DNA of 64,000 nucleotides from Arctopsyche grandis (GCF_051622035.1 NC_135360.1:26239206-26303205); one strand, 5' to 3'; positions 45,236 through 59,105 are shown, counted from the stretch's first letter. The notes: generated by a model from the letters alone, not told the origin. Translations and numbers: made by a program.

Positions 45236-48200
45236 TAGGCACGTTTATAATTTGCAAATGGAAATTGCTTCATTATTTTGAAACAAATAATGTGTAACCA
45301 TACAATATAACTAAATTTCGGAGAATCAAATGCTTTAAAACAAATTATTTATTTTTGAACTTCAGTTTACTTATTTATTTGTTATTCTTTTTTTTTTGGA
45401 AAATGTGTGCACCATCACTAAGGTATAAGGCAAGCGTACTTACATACATATATTGTGAATTAAATAAGTGGTATATAATAAGACACTGAGTGGTATGGGA
45501 CGTCACGTCTTTGGCTTCCCGCTGTGACCGTAAACAGTGGCTGTTCCGCAAACCGAATTCGGGTGTAGTTTGCACGTGCAGAATGCATATGTTTGGGAGG
45601 TCGCACGTGTATGCATATCCATGTGCAACCGTTTTTGCAATGCAAAGTTTCTCCTACATGTCTTCAAATATGGTACTGTCAACAGTGGATGAAACTGTCA
45701 AGCAAGAATAAATAGAAGTATAAAATTTCACCGAAAACATTCCAGGGGGTGAATTTTGAGACTGTGTACCATGTACATATATAGAAAAATGCACCTGAGA
45801 TAGTTGCACTCTCGAGACATCCAAACTTTCAAAAATGCTCAAGGAGAACTAATGCAATAGAATCCCACAACAAAAGCGTTAAGAGGACTGGATACCCAAA
45901 ATCTTAATTTTGTTTCCGTTCCTTTCTTCGATATATACATATATTGAGTGAATGTATATATTGAGTGAATGCAACAATATATATCAATATATATGTATAT
46001 TGAGTGAATGCGACGGTTGCGCTTCGACGAGATAATACCCATTTTAAATCGACAAAGTTGAGGTTTCGTATTCTCCAGTTTTCTCCTCCGAAACTGGACC
46101 AATTTAAAAAAAAATTCATCATCGGTATGAAAAAAATATTTTCTATGTTTGTGTGCTCGTATTTTTTTAAAAATCAACCGTTAAATAAGCACGCTGGACT
46201 CTTTTCATGGGTGAAAAAAAGATACGATTTTATAGATGTTTGGCGGCTCCTAGCTCCTAGCTCCTATAAAAAATAACTAATCAAAAAAATAAAAGCACAG
46301 ATGCATGCTAATGGTGGATATCCATAGCATATTACAAAATGATTTCTCTAGTGCCATAATTGAGGAAGGGAGAAGTGTAATACGTTTGTATGGACAAGGC
46401 GCTGGTGTCCAGCCTTCTTAAGGGGTATTTGTATGTTATCCGAGGGCGTTTACCTTTTTTTGTTGAGTTCTATTGCGTAAGTTCTTTTTGAGTGCGTTTG
46501 AAAATTAGGACTTGTATATGGGCTAGGGGTGCTGCGATTTTTCGCATGTTTAAAAGTATCTAAAAAAGAACACGTACCAGGTACCACCCAGTGTGTTTTC
46601 GCCGTAAATTGACAAAAATCATACGATGACTTGATTTACAGCCTGTTTTAATACGAAAAGCTAACTTTCATCCTCGAATTTGATTTAGCTGAAGTAATAC
46701 TTGAAATAATATACAATGTACGATCGGAAAAAAGATAGCCCACCAACTACGAATTTGGGTCAAGCATTAGATTTGATCCACTTTAGTCAATGTCTACCTA
46801 CTTTGAATACATCAACCACAAACATAAACCGTTCGACGTACACCTCTTAACGCAAGCGTCGAAAGAGTTGAAGCTTTCCATTACATTATACATATATGCA
46901 TATGTATGTACGTTCGATTCTAATTTTAACACAATCAATCGATTTATTTCCATAGTATCGTTCGAATTTCGCAGACCCACTGTAAGTTTCGGAAAAAGCA
47001 AACGCCGAAACGAACAGGGATACGACGACTTTGACTTACATAACTTAGTCTTTTCCGCGTCGCTTAGGCCGCATAATCAATGCCCCAACTTTCCAAACAT
47101 GCGACTAGGTCGTGGAAACTCGCGACCTCCGTCAACGACCCTCTTAGCTGAGACCTCGTGGAATAAAAATCACTCTCGTTAACGTCGTCGTCGGCATGCA
47201 ATTCCCGTCTGATATGGCTGTTGCATGTTAACCCCCAAAACTCACCCCTTAACCCGAATCCGAAATGGCAGCCGTCGACCCTCGAACTTTGCCACGGCCC
47301 GTTCTTGATTTTTCTACTCGGTTGGGATTTGACGGTTCTCCTTGTGATCGATCGTGCTTGTTTGTGATCTGCGTTGGTTTTTGGTAACCCTCAATTCCCC
47401 CCCCCCCCCGCCCCCCGATCCAAGTTTTAGCCATTTTGTTTGGATTGTGCAGTAGAGTTTTGTATTTTGCTAATGTTATTCCATTGTATTATCATGTGAA
47501 GTAGATAGTTGATTGAGTAGTTACGTAATTGCTTGGAAGTTTTTGCCTGTTCATTCTTCTTCTACATATTTACTACTAACGTTTTTGTTACATACTTCAT
47601 GTTAATATATTGTATTCAAATTTGTAAATCAAATGCATATAAACCGATGATATTTGAAAAGTATTAAAGATGAATACTCGAGTTTCGTTGGTTTATATGG
47701 ATAATAGTTTAAGTTTTAAATCGTATTTGGTAAATAAAACATTGACTGTTTCTATCGTGCATTTTCAATTCATTTTATTAAACATGCTCGTAGATTTTAT
47801 ATATACTTGTGTTCATACATAGATGCGAAGAACTACATAACTACCGAGCCAGTAGTTTCCGAGCAAAATTATGTATGTATTTGCAGTGTTTCCTCTCTCA
47901 GTACGTATAATGTGCCTGAAATTTTAAATAATGGTTAAAGTTATGAGTGTTGTTCTTTTTTCTTTTTAGTCAATTAGGTAAATTTTGTGTTTTTGCTCTA
48001 TTATAATAGGCCCTTGTTAATTTTTGTAAGTTTTGGATATTTATATTAAATAATTGTTTGAAGTTTAGAATTAAAACGGTTAATGAACGTTGGTCATAAT
48101 TTTGACAATGAAATTTTAATTTGGGATGTTGCAGTTTATTGCAATGTTTTTACTACAAATTTTGGATTCGTCAGTTTTGTTTATTTATATTTTTGATGTC

Positions 48201-50837
48201 ATAATTATTATCTTTCATCATTTTGATTTACATATATAAAGGTTTAATTTTTTTCAATTCTTATCAATGTGAAGCAACTTTTTATTAATTGAATTTCCTA
48301 ACGATTCTTTCTTTCTAAATTTTTTTTGATACTATTCTTTCTAATTTAAGTAAATCTTGTTGATTTTATATTAGATTGTAATAATATCAACACATATGTA
48401 CGTGTGAATTTTTAATATATATTTTAAAACCTACATACATATATACGCACATATATGTATATTGTATTTATGTTTAAGATGGTTATGACCAACTAATACC
48501 ATGATTTGGAGTTATGGTTGTAAAAAATCATTATCCAAATAATCTTAATACTTGAATATGTTGGCGATTTTAAAAATATATAATACGTGTCACAAAAATG
48601 TTCTGTTTCCATTAAAGTTTTTGACTCATTGCGATTTAACATGACTATTTAGATTTTAGATAATATTATCCTATCTTTATTGAGGTCTAATAATAATTAT
48701 CATTATTTTTCTTTCGATATATCTAAGTTATTTTTAATACATTAAAAAAAGTATGAGTACATTTTTAATACGGTTTGTTACTAAAATTTAAACCATTTAG
48801 ATTTGAGCGCTAAACTCTGTTATATTTTTCAAAGACAATTCTATAAATCAAAAGCCTACGCTGTATCGACGAATTCTTAAACGTCGGCCTGTTGTATACA
48901 TACATAAATTAAGTGCGATATTATTCTCGTTGTTAATTAATTTTTGAATTGTTAATCCCGAGGGATGATGCGAGTCGTTCCGAAACGAGAGCCGTTGAAT
49001 ATATCAAAAGCTTCAAACAAAATCTCTGAATTATTACACGATTTCATTAAAACGCCTTCTCGTTTCATTATCTACCCGAGATGTTAACTCGTGCCGCGTA
49101 TTATCAAATACATAGTTTAAAACATTCATTGTAGTCGGAAAACTCGCCGGGAACAATGGACAGGTACACGGGAACACCGATCTCGACTGTCGTGTGACTT
49201 TTCCGAGGAAAACCGGCTCGAAACTAACTGTTGACTTGTTCTACATACATACCAAGTTTCAATTAGTGCATTTCGAAATTGCCAAAATTACCAAGTGGAC
49301 GATTAATCATTTTTGCCATTGTATGAAACTTGTTTTATATTGCATTATACGAATGTATAGTTGTTTTCAATCATTCGACTTGAAGTGTTTCGGTTTGGAA
49401 GGTTGAGACCAGAGTGCGTTTGATTCACTTAAGCTACATCAACTGAATATATAGATTGGATATTTAATATTTAATCACTGATTAAAATTTAACGTCTTGA
49501 GAATCGTTGGGGTTACATATGTATCTAGTCTTGAGATACTCGTTAATATCGAGAGGGAAATGTTGTTGAACATTTTTCATATATTTATGTCTGTAAATAG
49601 CTTTCAAATGCTTCGTAATATCGTTGCTATATGTATAATAACTTTTTATCTTATTTGATATGACTGTGAATTTAAAAGCTAGTGTGATTCAATTTTTGTT
49701 GAATAAATTTTTACTACCATACCGAAGAAATTTAAAAGAAAAGTGGGATTTTTATGATTGTCTAGTTATAATGGAAGATCTACTGATATATTAATATATA
49801 TGTATATATATGTATAGCTTATAATTGTTCCAAAAGTGAAATTTAAGTGATTTTTTTACTGCTTAGATTTTATTAGCTCTCTTTGTATGTACATATGAGC
49901 CGTTATATTTGAAAGTAGTGGAATTTTCAGCGATAATAATTCATAAATTATTATCACTTCTTTTAATTTGATATGTCCAGAATCTCATAAAAGCAAAATA
50001 AACGTATTATACGTCACCAGTATTTTTAAATACTGTTAAACGTGAAACATTATATTTAATGTGTTGCGGGATGTTTTTCGAAATTAATAAAAATGAACTA
50101 ATGCCACTTTCAATTACATATGACGGCTCATATGTATAATGATGGTATGTAGTTTTTTAAAAACACGATATTACTATAAATATTTGATGTAATTATTTTT
50201 TTAATATTTAGAAAAGCTAAAAGTTACACAAAAAAACTGAAAATAATTTCAAATTATTTATCGTTTTAATGGATGATGCGTGTGTTGAAAAACAATAAAA
50301 ATGGTACATGCAAATCAGAATTTTCCACCTGTGCATATTATGAACATACATATGCATGTAGGTAAAGTGAATTTATCGTATTTTGAAATAAATCTTTAAA
50401 TATCCCTAATTATTTTAAATAAGAACAGTAATAAGTACATATACGGATATTTACTGATAATTCTTTCTAGTAGTTTTCAGACGAGTAGTATAAATATAGC
50501 CTGGAAGGCTTAAAGTCAATGGCCCAAGACTTTATATATATGTACCTATGTATACATTGTGCGTAAATTTGGATCTACTAAAGTATAGCGAATCAAAAGT
50601 TAAGTTTGGTAACTAAACAAAATTGACATATACACATTTTACATATGTATAAGATCGATAACGATGGTATATATATTTTTTATTTTTGTTATAATGCCGC
50701 TACAGGTTGGCTGAAATCGAAACTTATTTGTAAATTTGATATTACATTCAACCAGATAATGATGACAAATAGAAGATACGTAGCTAATTTGTGAGGAACC
50801 ATTTCAACTAAAATCGATAAATCAGTAAAACTCAAAT
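45236..50837. other. Long intergenic stretch without supported gene
   Basis: Contains three ATTGAGTGAATG words at 45,942-46,010, a CTCCTAG triplet run at 46,245-46,262 and a C run at 47,397-47,410. The plus-strand ORF 46,790-47,182 has varied composition but no family resemblance. No element ends are recognised. Confidence 0.4.
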
Positions 50838-51276
50838 ATCTTTAATTTATACCAGGAAGGCCTTATATGTAGGTAACCCCAATGTGTCTTCCTGGCCAGA
50901 AAAATTGTACATTTGATATCAAATGTACAATTTTTGTTACAATCAAATTGTACATTTGATACATTTGATACATAAATGCATATCAATTAATATCCACAGA
51001 GACACCTATGGTCAAATTTGTAAATTTGCAGCATTTTTATACAATTCGGTGAAATTCGAGATTGCTGAAAACTCAAGATTTTGTGGGAAAATGGGCAAAG
51101 TTGCCAATTTGTTGGAACCGTTTCAATGAAAATCAGATAAATTGGCAAACTCGGATAGGAAACGATCGACCTGGAGTCACAAATCCAATGTCTGGCCAGC
51201 AGAAACCAGTGGGATTTGAACCCGTGACAACTCTGTTTAAAGCATTATATGCTAACCACTAGTCTATCCTGCTGGT
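50838..51276 (-). mobile_element. tRNA-derived SINE, head type 2, near full-length
   Basis: Minus orientation: AGGATAGACTAGTGGTTAGC (A box), GGGTTCAAATCCCACTGG (B box), then GACTCCAGGTCGATCGTTTC, CCAATTTATCTGATTTTC and the CCAGGAAG...CCTTCCTGG tail stem. The tail holds an unusual 36-bp perfect palindrome (50,900-50,935). Confidence 0.82.
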
Positions 51277-51304
51277 TATTATAAATATAAAATCATTCCC
51301 GCAG

Positions 51305-51395
51305 AAATACGTGAAATCATCAGTTGAGGTTTAACCAGGGCTCGAATCCGCGACCTTTCAGTCGCTAGCAATATACGCTAATTACTGTTGGCAAT
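51305..51395 (-). mobile_element. SINE head fragment
   Basis: Minus orientation: AGTAATTAGCGTATATTGCT, then GGTCGCGGATTCGAGCCC (B box). Body missing. Confidence 0.5.
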
Positions 51396-51962
51396 ATGAA
51401 ATATATATACGACGTGAAAACAAACCACTTGAAACATTGTCGTATTGGGACCGATTCGAATTTATGGTGTAATTAAAAGTGTCTTGAAGTCGTTGGCGGC
51501 GTAAGTTACGACATTTGGCGTCTGAGTCGCGTATTTCGCGTCGGACGTGACGCCTCGCGTTTTCTTTTATCGTTGACGTACGTGTATGGGGTTCTGAATA
51601 AATAAATACACTCGTGCACATTCACGCGTTTCGCATTTCTGGATGGAGGGCGGATTTATAATCATGAGTCCTGGATCAAATTGTGCATCGAGTGAGTCCG
51701 GACTCTGGACACGTGCGCAAACCGGACGCACGTAAAACTATTTTTATTGGGCTAATTTTTGGATTGTTTGATGTCGTGGTTTGATGTTGTAGTCCTTCGT
51801 TTTATGGTGGTCGTAAAATTCGTGTCCTTGAGAATGCGTTAAAGTAAATGCGCGTGTATGTATATACGAAGTGTGCTCATGTCCTGAATGGTAGCTAATG
51901 CTGTAAAACGGATGTCTGCAAGTTCAAGTGTCGTTTCATTTGGTAGGGTGTATGAAAGGTTA

Positions 51963-52439
51963 CACTGTTCGACAAATGACGATTTTTTTTTGGTTCAGAG
52001 ACGAGATACGATTTTTCTATATCTTGGTGTAGTTCGATCGATGTCTCAAAATTGATCAATTTTCTGTTCAAAATGAATATTGGAATCTATAGTCGGGTAT
52101 TTCATCTTTCATTTGTAGTACTTTTCAGCTTTCAAATCTCTCTAAGTAGTCGTCTAGTTCAAATCAAAATTTAAAAGTACATATTTTCACTTGGGATTTT
52201 TTCCCACTGTTAATACTATTTTATATTGACTATTTCCTATTGAAACATGTTTATTGGGATAATGTTCTGACCACACTGTTTTCGTTTAAAAGGGTTAATT
52301 GGAAGTGTGCTGAATTTTAAATCGGTAAAATTGCGAGCTAAAAACTCGTACTAGTGGAACACGGTTTTATGTTTACTGGGCATAGATCTATAAGAAAAGT
52401 CATATCTCGTCTCTGAACCATTTTTCGTGTCGAATAGTG
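51963..52439. mobile_element. MITE with TTA target duplication, complete copy
   Basis: Starts CACTGTTCGACA, ends TGTCGAATAGTG when read through (12-bp ends 11 of 12 identical inverted), then longer inverted similarity including GGTTCAGAGACGAGATA. Flanked by TTA on both sides (51,960-51,962 and 52,440-52,442). A 3-bp TWA duplication suggests the PIF/Harbinger group. No ORF. Confidence 0.72.
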
Positions 52440-52740
52440 TTATTACTCCTTCAAAATAGATAGTCCGATGAATACTCTGCTGATGATAGGACGTATTAGA
52501 TTTAAAATTGTACAAAGGAAACACTGGTGAAGCAAGTGTAAGGCTGCAGGGAGGGGGGGGGGAGGGTACGAATTTTCAAGAGACATCATATCTGCAACTG
52601 AACTGACCTGATTTTATTCTTTGATACATTTTAAAGCCATAGGTGCGGCTTAATTCTGCACTATTAAAAAATCGAGCATTTGAAAATGACATAATCGTAA
52701 AAATAAATTATCATGAAATTATATATTTTAATGACACTGG

Positions 52741-53138
52741 CTGCACCCGTTGCAATGCCACAATAACGCATGCAATTCCCGTTCCCGTTCCTGTTTCTCG
52801 ATGTGTTTCGATAAGTAAATGTTTCAGTTTCAAATTAATACTTAATAATCAAATTAAATTACAGTAATGATAATTTGTCGGAAAAATGTAGGCAGCTAAC
52901 ACATTTGAAAATATTCAATTGTTTGTTTATTTTACCCTGACAGCGCAGGTGGCGATGCGAACACATTTGAATTTATTGCGTTGTAATGCCACTCATTCCT
53001 GTTTTCCCGTTCCCGTTTTTGGGTGATTTTTTTACAGAAACCATCGCGGACATACACACAATAACTCATGTAAGTTTCATCGCAATCGGTTGAATGGTAT
53101 AAAAATGCATACGTGACAGATAGACAGATAGACTTACA
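52741..53138 (-). mobile_element. Helentron-like element (HINE), copy 3
   Basis: Reverse orientation of the 39-kb copies: CAATAACGCATGCAATTCCC, GTTCCCGTTTTTGGGTG and the GATAGACAGATAGAC start. The CTAGT end is altered to CTGGCTGCACCC. Confidence 0.5.
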
Positions 53139-53252
53139 TACATTGATTTTTACAAACCTCCTTTATGGTTCACTTACGTATACAATTCAGAGGATAATTT
53201 ACCTCTTATTCGATCGTTTTCATAATTTTTATACATATAGGCTACTGTTGTG

Positions 53253-53272
53253 CCCGTTGAAATTTCAACGGG
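53253..53272. repeat. 20-bp perfect palindrome
   Basis: CCCGTTGAAATTTCAACGGG. It lies after GGCTACTGTTGTG, a context seen at Helentron-like ends, and directly precedes the minisatellite at 53,335. Confidence 0.75.
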
Positions 53273-53334
53273 TGGTTTCGAAAAAAATTGATACATGATT
53301 TAGGATAAATTTTAAACACGTATTATACAAATTA

Positions 53335-53575
53335 ATCGAAATCAGAACTGAAACAGAAATCAGGAATCGGAACTGAAACAGGAATCGGGAATTGGAAATA
53401 AAACAGGGATCGGGAATCGGAATTAAAACAGGAATCGGAAATAGGAACTGAAACAGGGATCGGGAATCTAAATTGAAGCAAAACTTGGGAATCGGAATTG
53501 AAACAGGCATCGGAATTGGAATTGAAACAGGGATCGGGAATCGGAATTGAAGCATGGATCGGGAATCGAAATTGA
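53335..53575. repeat. Minisatellite of GGGAATCGGAATTGAAACA units
   Basis: About ten imperfect units of 18-27 bp built from GGAATCGG, AATTGAAACAGG and ATCGGG. AG-rich on the plus strand. Confidence 0.85.
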
Positions 53576-54844
53576 AAGTTGTAATTATTCCTCAGTTTTT
53601 GACTAGGGCAATATAAGATAAGTTACCAATGCATCGTATTGGTAATACATTATGTTAATTAAATAATATCCAAAAGCTAGTGGAAATATAACAAAAAACG
53701 TTCTCTTCTTCCAACTAGACATGTCCTTGGTGCATGCACCTTTTTTTAATTATTCAGAGGGAGAATTTTGATCCTCGCGATTCATATAAAATATTCAACG
53801 CTAATATTAGATGTCCATTGAATGGATATTATAGGTATATTATCATTCCCTTTGTGTTTAAAAAATAATTTTAATTTAATAAACTAGTAATTTTTCCTAT
53901 AAAAATATAAAGCAATTTCCTAGTTCGGTATATAAAGTAACTATTGCTTCATGCTCTGATATTATAATATTCGACCCTTAGTTATAATAGTTATTACTTT
54001 ATTAGCATTAATGAATGTTCGGTCTATTCATCACATTATTGTATTTTCTAACTTATTTCGATAAATATAGGCAATAATTGAAAATTTCCAATGTTAATTT
54101 TGGTGAATTGTAGTTTTGACCTCTTTTCGAATGTATTGGAAAACAACTGATTATTATATGGAACAATATTTTATCTATATAAGAAGTATTCAAATATTCA
54201 ACATTGAGACTTTTTAGTTATGATTTAGACATGCAAAGAAAAACACGACTAAAAATAATAAACTTTGATATTGCCTTATACCCATTCTATCAATACATAA
54301 TACATTCTATCAATACATACATACATATGTACATAGATCATGTATGACATATTTTATTGTCACTGAAGCAACTACATTATCTCAAACACTATTTAATGTA
54401 CGGTAGCATGGCGTACCAGTTTCTGCTTGGTACCTGTCTCCACCTGGAAAATTCACATGCAAAAATCATAATTTTTAATTAACATACTCCGATGTATAAC
54501 TCATATAATTTTTTATTTTATCATGAATAAATAAATATACATATAAAAAATGTGTGCTGATGATTGTTTGAATATAATACATAGTAGTTCTATTTCGAAT
54601 TGTCTATATGTATGTAGAATAAATTGATACATATGTATGTAGTTGGGTTACGTACATTTTGCGTTTGGGTAATCTATAATTCAAAGCTTCCGAAAATCAT
54701 TTAACCGGTACAATTTAAATGAATAATTTATAGGATAATGTTTTATATAATTTACGGTGTTTATAAACTCGAACTTATATAACTAAATATTATTTGAGAA
54801 AAAAATAGTTGATTATTATTTTTATGGTGTCTTATTTTGTACGT

Positions 54845-56390
54845 GTTTTTACTTTATCTATGTACGTAGTAACAATAGATGAAGTTTTGTGATCATGCGA
54901 AAATTCGAACTCTAGATTTTGACTGATTCGAACTCAGAATCGATTACTGATCACGTTTTTATGATCTAGAAAAAATGTGTGTGTGTGTCTGTGTATTTTG
55001 GGGATTTTTTCAACACCGTTAGTCCTATCAAACCTAAACTAAGTATCGGTTACTAAAATTCTTATCGACACTACGTAAATTTTTTTCAAATTTTTAAGTT
55101 GACCGGAAATGGTACCTCCCCTTATAGGTGTCCTCTTTTTTTTAAGTTTTTGAATTCGATTTTCTCCCAAACTACTAACTTAATCGGACTGAATTTTTTT
55201 TACGTGTACTAGAAATAAAAATTTTAATAATTTCATATTTTTTAAATATTTTTATCTGAACCGGAAGTAGTACTTTTACTCTAGAGAATCAAGGATTTTT
55301 ATGTTTTACTCAAAAGTCTTTTGATTTATCGAACTGAAATTTCATATCGATCAGTTTAAGCTTAATAACAAGTTATGTATAAAATTTGGTAAGCGTCCGT
55401 CGACCAGAAGTGGCAGTTTACTCTTGTTCGATTTTTCTTCCACTATTTTTTCCGACCCCTTAAACATGTGTGGTCTTCACGAAAAAAATCAATTATAATT
55501 CTTGTATCAATGTGATTAAAATAAAAAATCACTAAATTTAATAAACCGGAAGTGGGATTTTTTCCCTTCCGGAAGCTTCCGGAAGGAAGGTCAAAAATGT
55601 TGTCGCCTGGATTCTGACCACACCCCTGAACGTATTAAGCTGAAAATTTATATTTATATTCTTTATGTACTAACTTAGATTTGGTAACGTTTTGGTCAGA
55701 ATTCGTAAACCGGAAGTAGTATTTTTTTTAAAAACAATATTTCATCATTTTTTCATTATTTTATTTTGACCTTTTAAATTATTTTAAGCGTCGTGATATG
55801 TATTGTGTATAATAATGAATGAACCGGAAGTGGGATTTTCTCCTATTAGAAAATCCCAAATTTAATGAACCGGAAGTGGGATTTTCTCCTATTAGAAAAG
55901 TCAAAAATGTTGTCGCCTGGATCCTGTCCACACCCCTGAACGTATTAAGCTGAAAAATTATATTTGTGTTGATTATGTACTAACTTAGAGTTGTTAACAT
56001 TTTGGTCAGAATTCGTAAACCGGAAGTAGTATTTAAAACAATAATTCAATAAAATTCAATTACAATACAACAAACAAACAATAATTCAATTAAAATTCAA
56101 TTCAAAAATAATAAACAATATTTCAATATTTTATTTTGACCTTTTAAATTATTTTTATCCTCTTGATATTTAATGTGTATAATAATTATACTGATTTTAA
56201 ATAATAAAAAATTTGAACAAAATCCGACAACCGGAAGTAGAACTTTTATCTTGTGCAAGTTTCCATATATTTGCGCTCAATTTGTATCGCTATCATAGTT
56301 ATTAAATCAATATTGAATTTTGTTTTGTAACCTTCTTATATTCCTCAAATACATAGATAAAGTCATGGGTTGGTCACACCCGAATTTTTT
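54845..56390. repeat. Degenerate tandem repeat family with CCGGAAGT motifs
   Basis: The 5' part (54,845-54,925) recurs at 63,926-64,000 (ATAGATGAAGTTTTGTGATC). From about 55,090, CCGGAAGT or a close variant recurs about every 130-210 bp. A roughly 320-bp segment is directly duplicated (from 55,546 and from 55,870), both copies containing AAAAATGTTGTCGCCTGG and CACACCCCTGAACGTATTAA. No coding frame. Confidence 0.75.
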
Positions 56391-57515
56391 TTGTTGGTTT
56401 TACGTCAATTTGTAATTGTTTAGATTTTGTACTATGCTATTCGCACACTGAAAATGTAAACACGATAAATTATTAGCGCAGATTCTTTGAGTACGTTGCT
56501 TTTCGTCGAATTAATATTTTATTTGTCCACATAAGAGAAAAAAAATCTGTGCTCGGATTCGGATGTCTGGGGATTTTCTCGAATCACGACGCAGGCGAAG
56601 ACGTCCTTAATACGTTTACACCGGGATTTCAAACATTGAATATTTGTATATAATATCAGAAAAATGATTTTCTATGAAAATATTCACATTTCAGGCGAGA
56701 TTTTCTACGCGCGAGTCGGAAAATTCACAATTTTTCCTAGTACGAGTTGGGAAAAAAGGGAATCTTATTTGTTGACTTCGACCGCGTTATCGAATTCGTA
56801 GGAGAAACTATGATGGGGTTTTTGACTTTTGATTTTGTCCAAATTTACATATTTGTTTGATTATTTTTTTATTATTTTATTATTTTATTATTTTACTCAT
56901 TTAGATTTGTACTTTGATATTGAACCTTTCAATGGTTTCTAACGAATGAATGATATATTTTTTAAGGAATGAATGACATGTTTTTCAATTGTAGCATTTT
57001 ATCAATAGGGCTATTTTGTACACGCACCTTATTTATTATTGAACCGTTTGTACATATATATATATTTAAAACTAGAACGTTCGTACACGCAATTCGAATT
57101 GAAATTAATTACAGACTACTTCAGGTTAGTCGTTGTTTATGAAAAGCTAATGGTGAATTTAGCTGACGTACATATATATGTATGCACTAATGTATGCACG
57201 TATTTTTTCCTAAAAGAACTAACTAACATGCCAGTTTATGGTAATTTGAAATATAATATTTATTGATTATTATTTTAGATGATGACGTGTGGTATTGTCA
57301 AATTTTAATGCAAGCCAAATTGTTTAAGTTTATTCTAATTAAAATACAATAATATATTTTTTTGTATTTATTCGAATGGAAAAAATTGTCATTTTATGTG
57401 AAAAAAACTCATATTAAATTATAGTTATTTTAATAACAATAGATAGCAATATATATTTTTTTAAATTAAATTTATTTGTGGAAAAATATGTACTATTATA
57501 TAATACTAATCGATA

Positions 57516-58005
57516 AATGACGACTTTTTTTTTGGTTCAGAGACGAGACACGACTTTTCTTATAGAGTTATACCCAGTGAATACGAATCTGGTAATAAAA
57601 AAATTTGATTGGCTCGAGATTCGGAGATACATATATGTGTTTTTTAAATCACGCGATTTTTTTTTATCTTGGTGTTGTTCGGTCGATGTCTCAAAATCTG
57701 TCAATTTTCTGTTCAAAATGAATATTGGAATCCATAGTCGGGTATTTTATCTTCCATTTTTAGTACTTTTCAGCTTTCAAATTTCTCTAAGTAGTCGTCC
57801 AGTTTAAATCAAAGGTACGTATTTTCACTTGGGATTTTTTCCCTCTGTTAATACTATTTTATATTGAGTTTTTTCTATTGAAACATGTTTATTGAGATAG
57901 TGTTCTGACCACACTATTTTTTCTTTTCGTTTAAAAGGGTTAATTGGAAGTGTGCTGAACTTTAAATCGGTAAAATTGCGAGCAAAAAGCTCGTACTAGT
58001 GCTTA
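57516..58005. mobile_element. MITE, truncated copy of the 51,963 family
   Basis: Shares GGTTCAGAGACGAGACACGA, ATGTCTCAAAAT, TGAATATTGGAATC and TTGAAACATGTTTATTG with 51,963-52,439. It retains an extra segment after the left end and lacks the right terminal repeat. Confidence 0.72.
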
Positions 58006-58382
58006 CTCGTATTTACACGAATCTGAATTGAATTAATAGGGACAATATATTCAATTATCTTTATATGAGAATTAAATAAAATTCCATTTAGAAAAATCAT
58101 ATTTCGACTATTCTTGTGGATTAATAACAACAATTCTAATGATAACTAGGTTACCTCGATAAAATAAACGCCTAGATGAAATATTGGTAACAAACAGTAT
58201 ATATAGAAGTTTTTTTCTTTCGTTATTTTATTCTTATATTATATTTTACGTTATGTTGGAAGTGTTTTAGCTGTGACGTACATATGTATGTCGAATCGAA
58301 ACGAATATTATATATAGTACGGCGAGCGTTATCTTACAAAGACACACAGAATAGGGATATTTTATGCATATATGTACATACA

Positions 58383-58650
58383 TATGTTACAGTGAAATTA
58401 TATTTCAAGTGACAATATATTTTCACTGACGTTTCAGTGAAATCATAACCAGTTACATTTTCAGGGCTGGTTTTATTCTTTTAAGATTAGATTGCTAGGG
58501 TTGGTATTATTTAAGGGTTAGGATTGGTTAGGTTAAGTAAGGGTTGCCCCGATTCATTTAAGATTGGGTGTTAGGGTTAAATTTATAGAGTTAAACGTTG
58601 TAAATTTGTGAAAACATATTTTCACTTGAAATATGCTTTCACTGTAACAT
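58383..58650. mobile_element. MITE with about 43-bp inverted ends and telomere-like words
   Basis: Left ATGTTACAGTGAAATTATAT and, inverted from the right, ATGTTACAGTGAAAGCATAT; similarity continues through TTTCAAGTGA and TTTTCAC. The middle contains GGGTTAGGATTGGTTAGGTT. A fragment of the same middle occurs at 445-472 (GGGTTAGGGTTGG). No ORF. Confidence 0.65.
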
Positions 58651-58756
58651 ATATATGATTTTTAATGAATTGAAAATGTGACAATATGACATAGCTACTT
58701 ATTACATTGCGGTCCAGAAACACTCCGTCGAATTTTCAGACTAACATATCCCTTAA

Positions 58757-59105
58757 TAATTATTATCTAATATATAATTTCGAAAGAGACTTTGTAACTA
58801 TAGTTTAATGGGAAACGAAAGCAAGTTTCCATGACGACAAATAAATTCGCCTCCGGCCCCAGGGGGCACCGGGTTCTGGTATACATATAATTTCGAAAGA
58901 TACCTGGTATATACATATGTATATACTGGTATATACATATTGTTCGTGACAATCAATTTAATAAAAAAAAACAAATAAATATTCAAATAAATTTATATAA
59001 AGTAAAGCTATTCAAATAAATTTAATATAATGTTTACTATATGATTAGTCATATTTAAGCGGTTTATATTACAAATACCGAGCGAAGCCGGGTAAAACCA
59101 CTAGT
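58757..59105 (+). mobile_element. Helentron-like element (HINE), second subfamily
   Basis: Start TTATTATCTAATATATAATT then TTCGAAAGAGACTTTGTAAC; end CCGAGCGAAGCCGGGTAAAA then CCACTAGT. The terminal CTAGT after a GCCGGGTA word is typical of Helentron-derived elements in insects. No helicase. Confidence 0.5.

Noticed and set aside
46790..47182. 130-codon plus-strand ORF
   Set aside because: Varied composition but no family match, no splice or promoter support.
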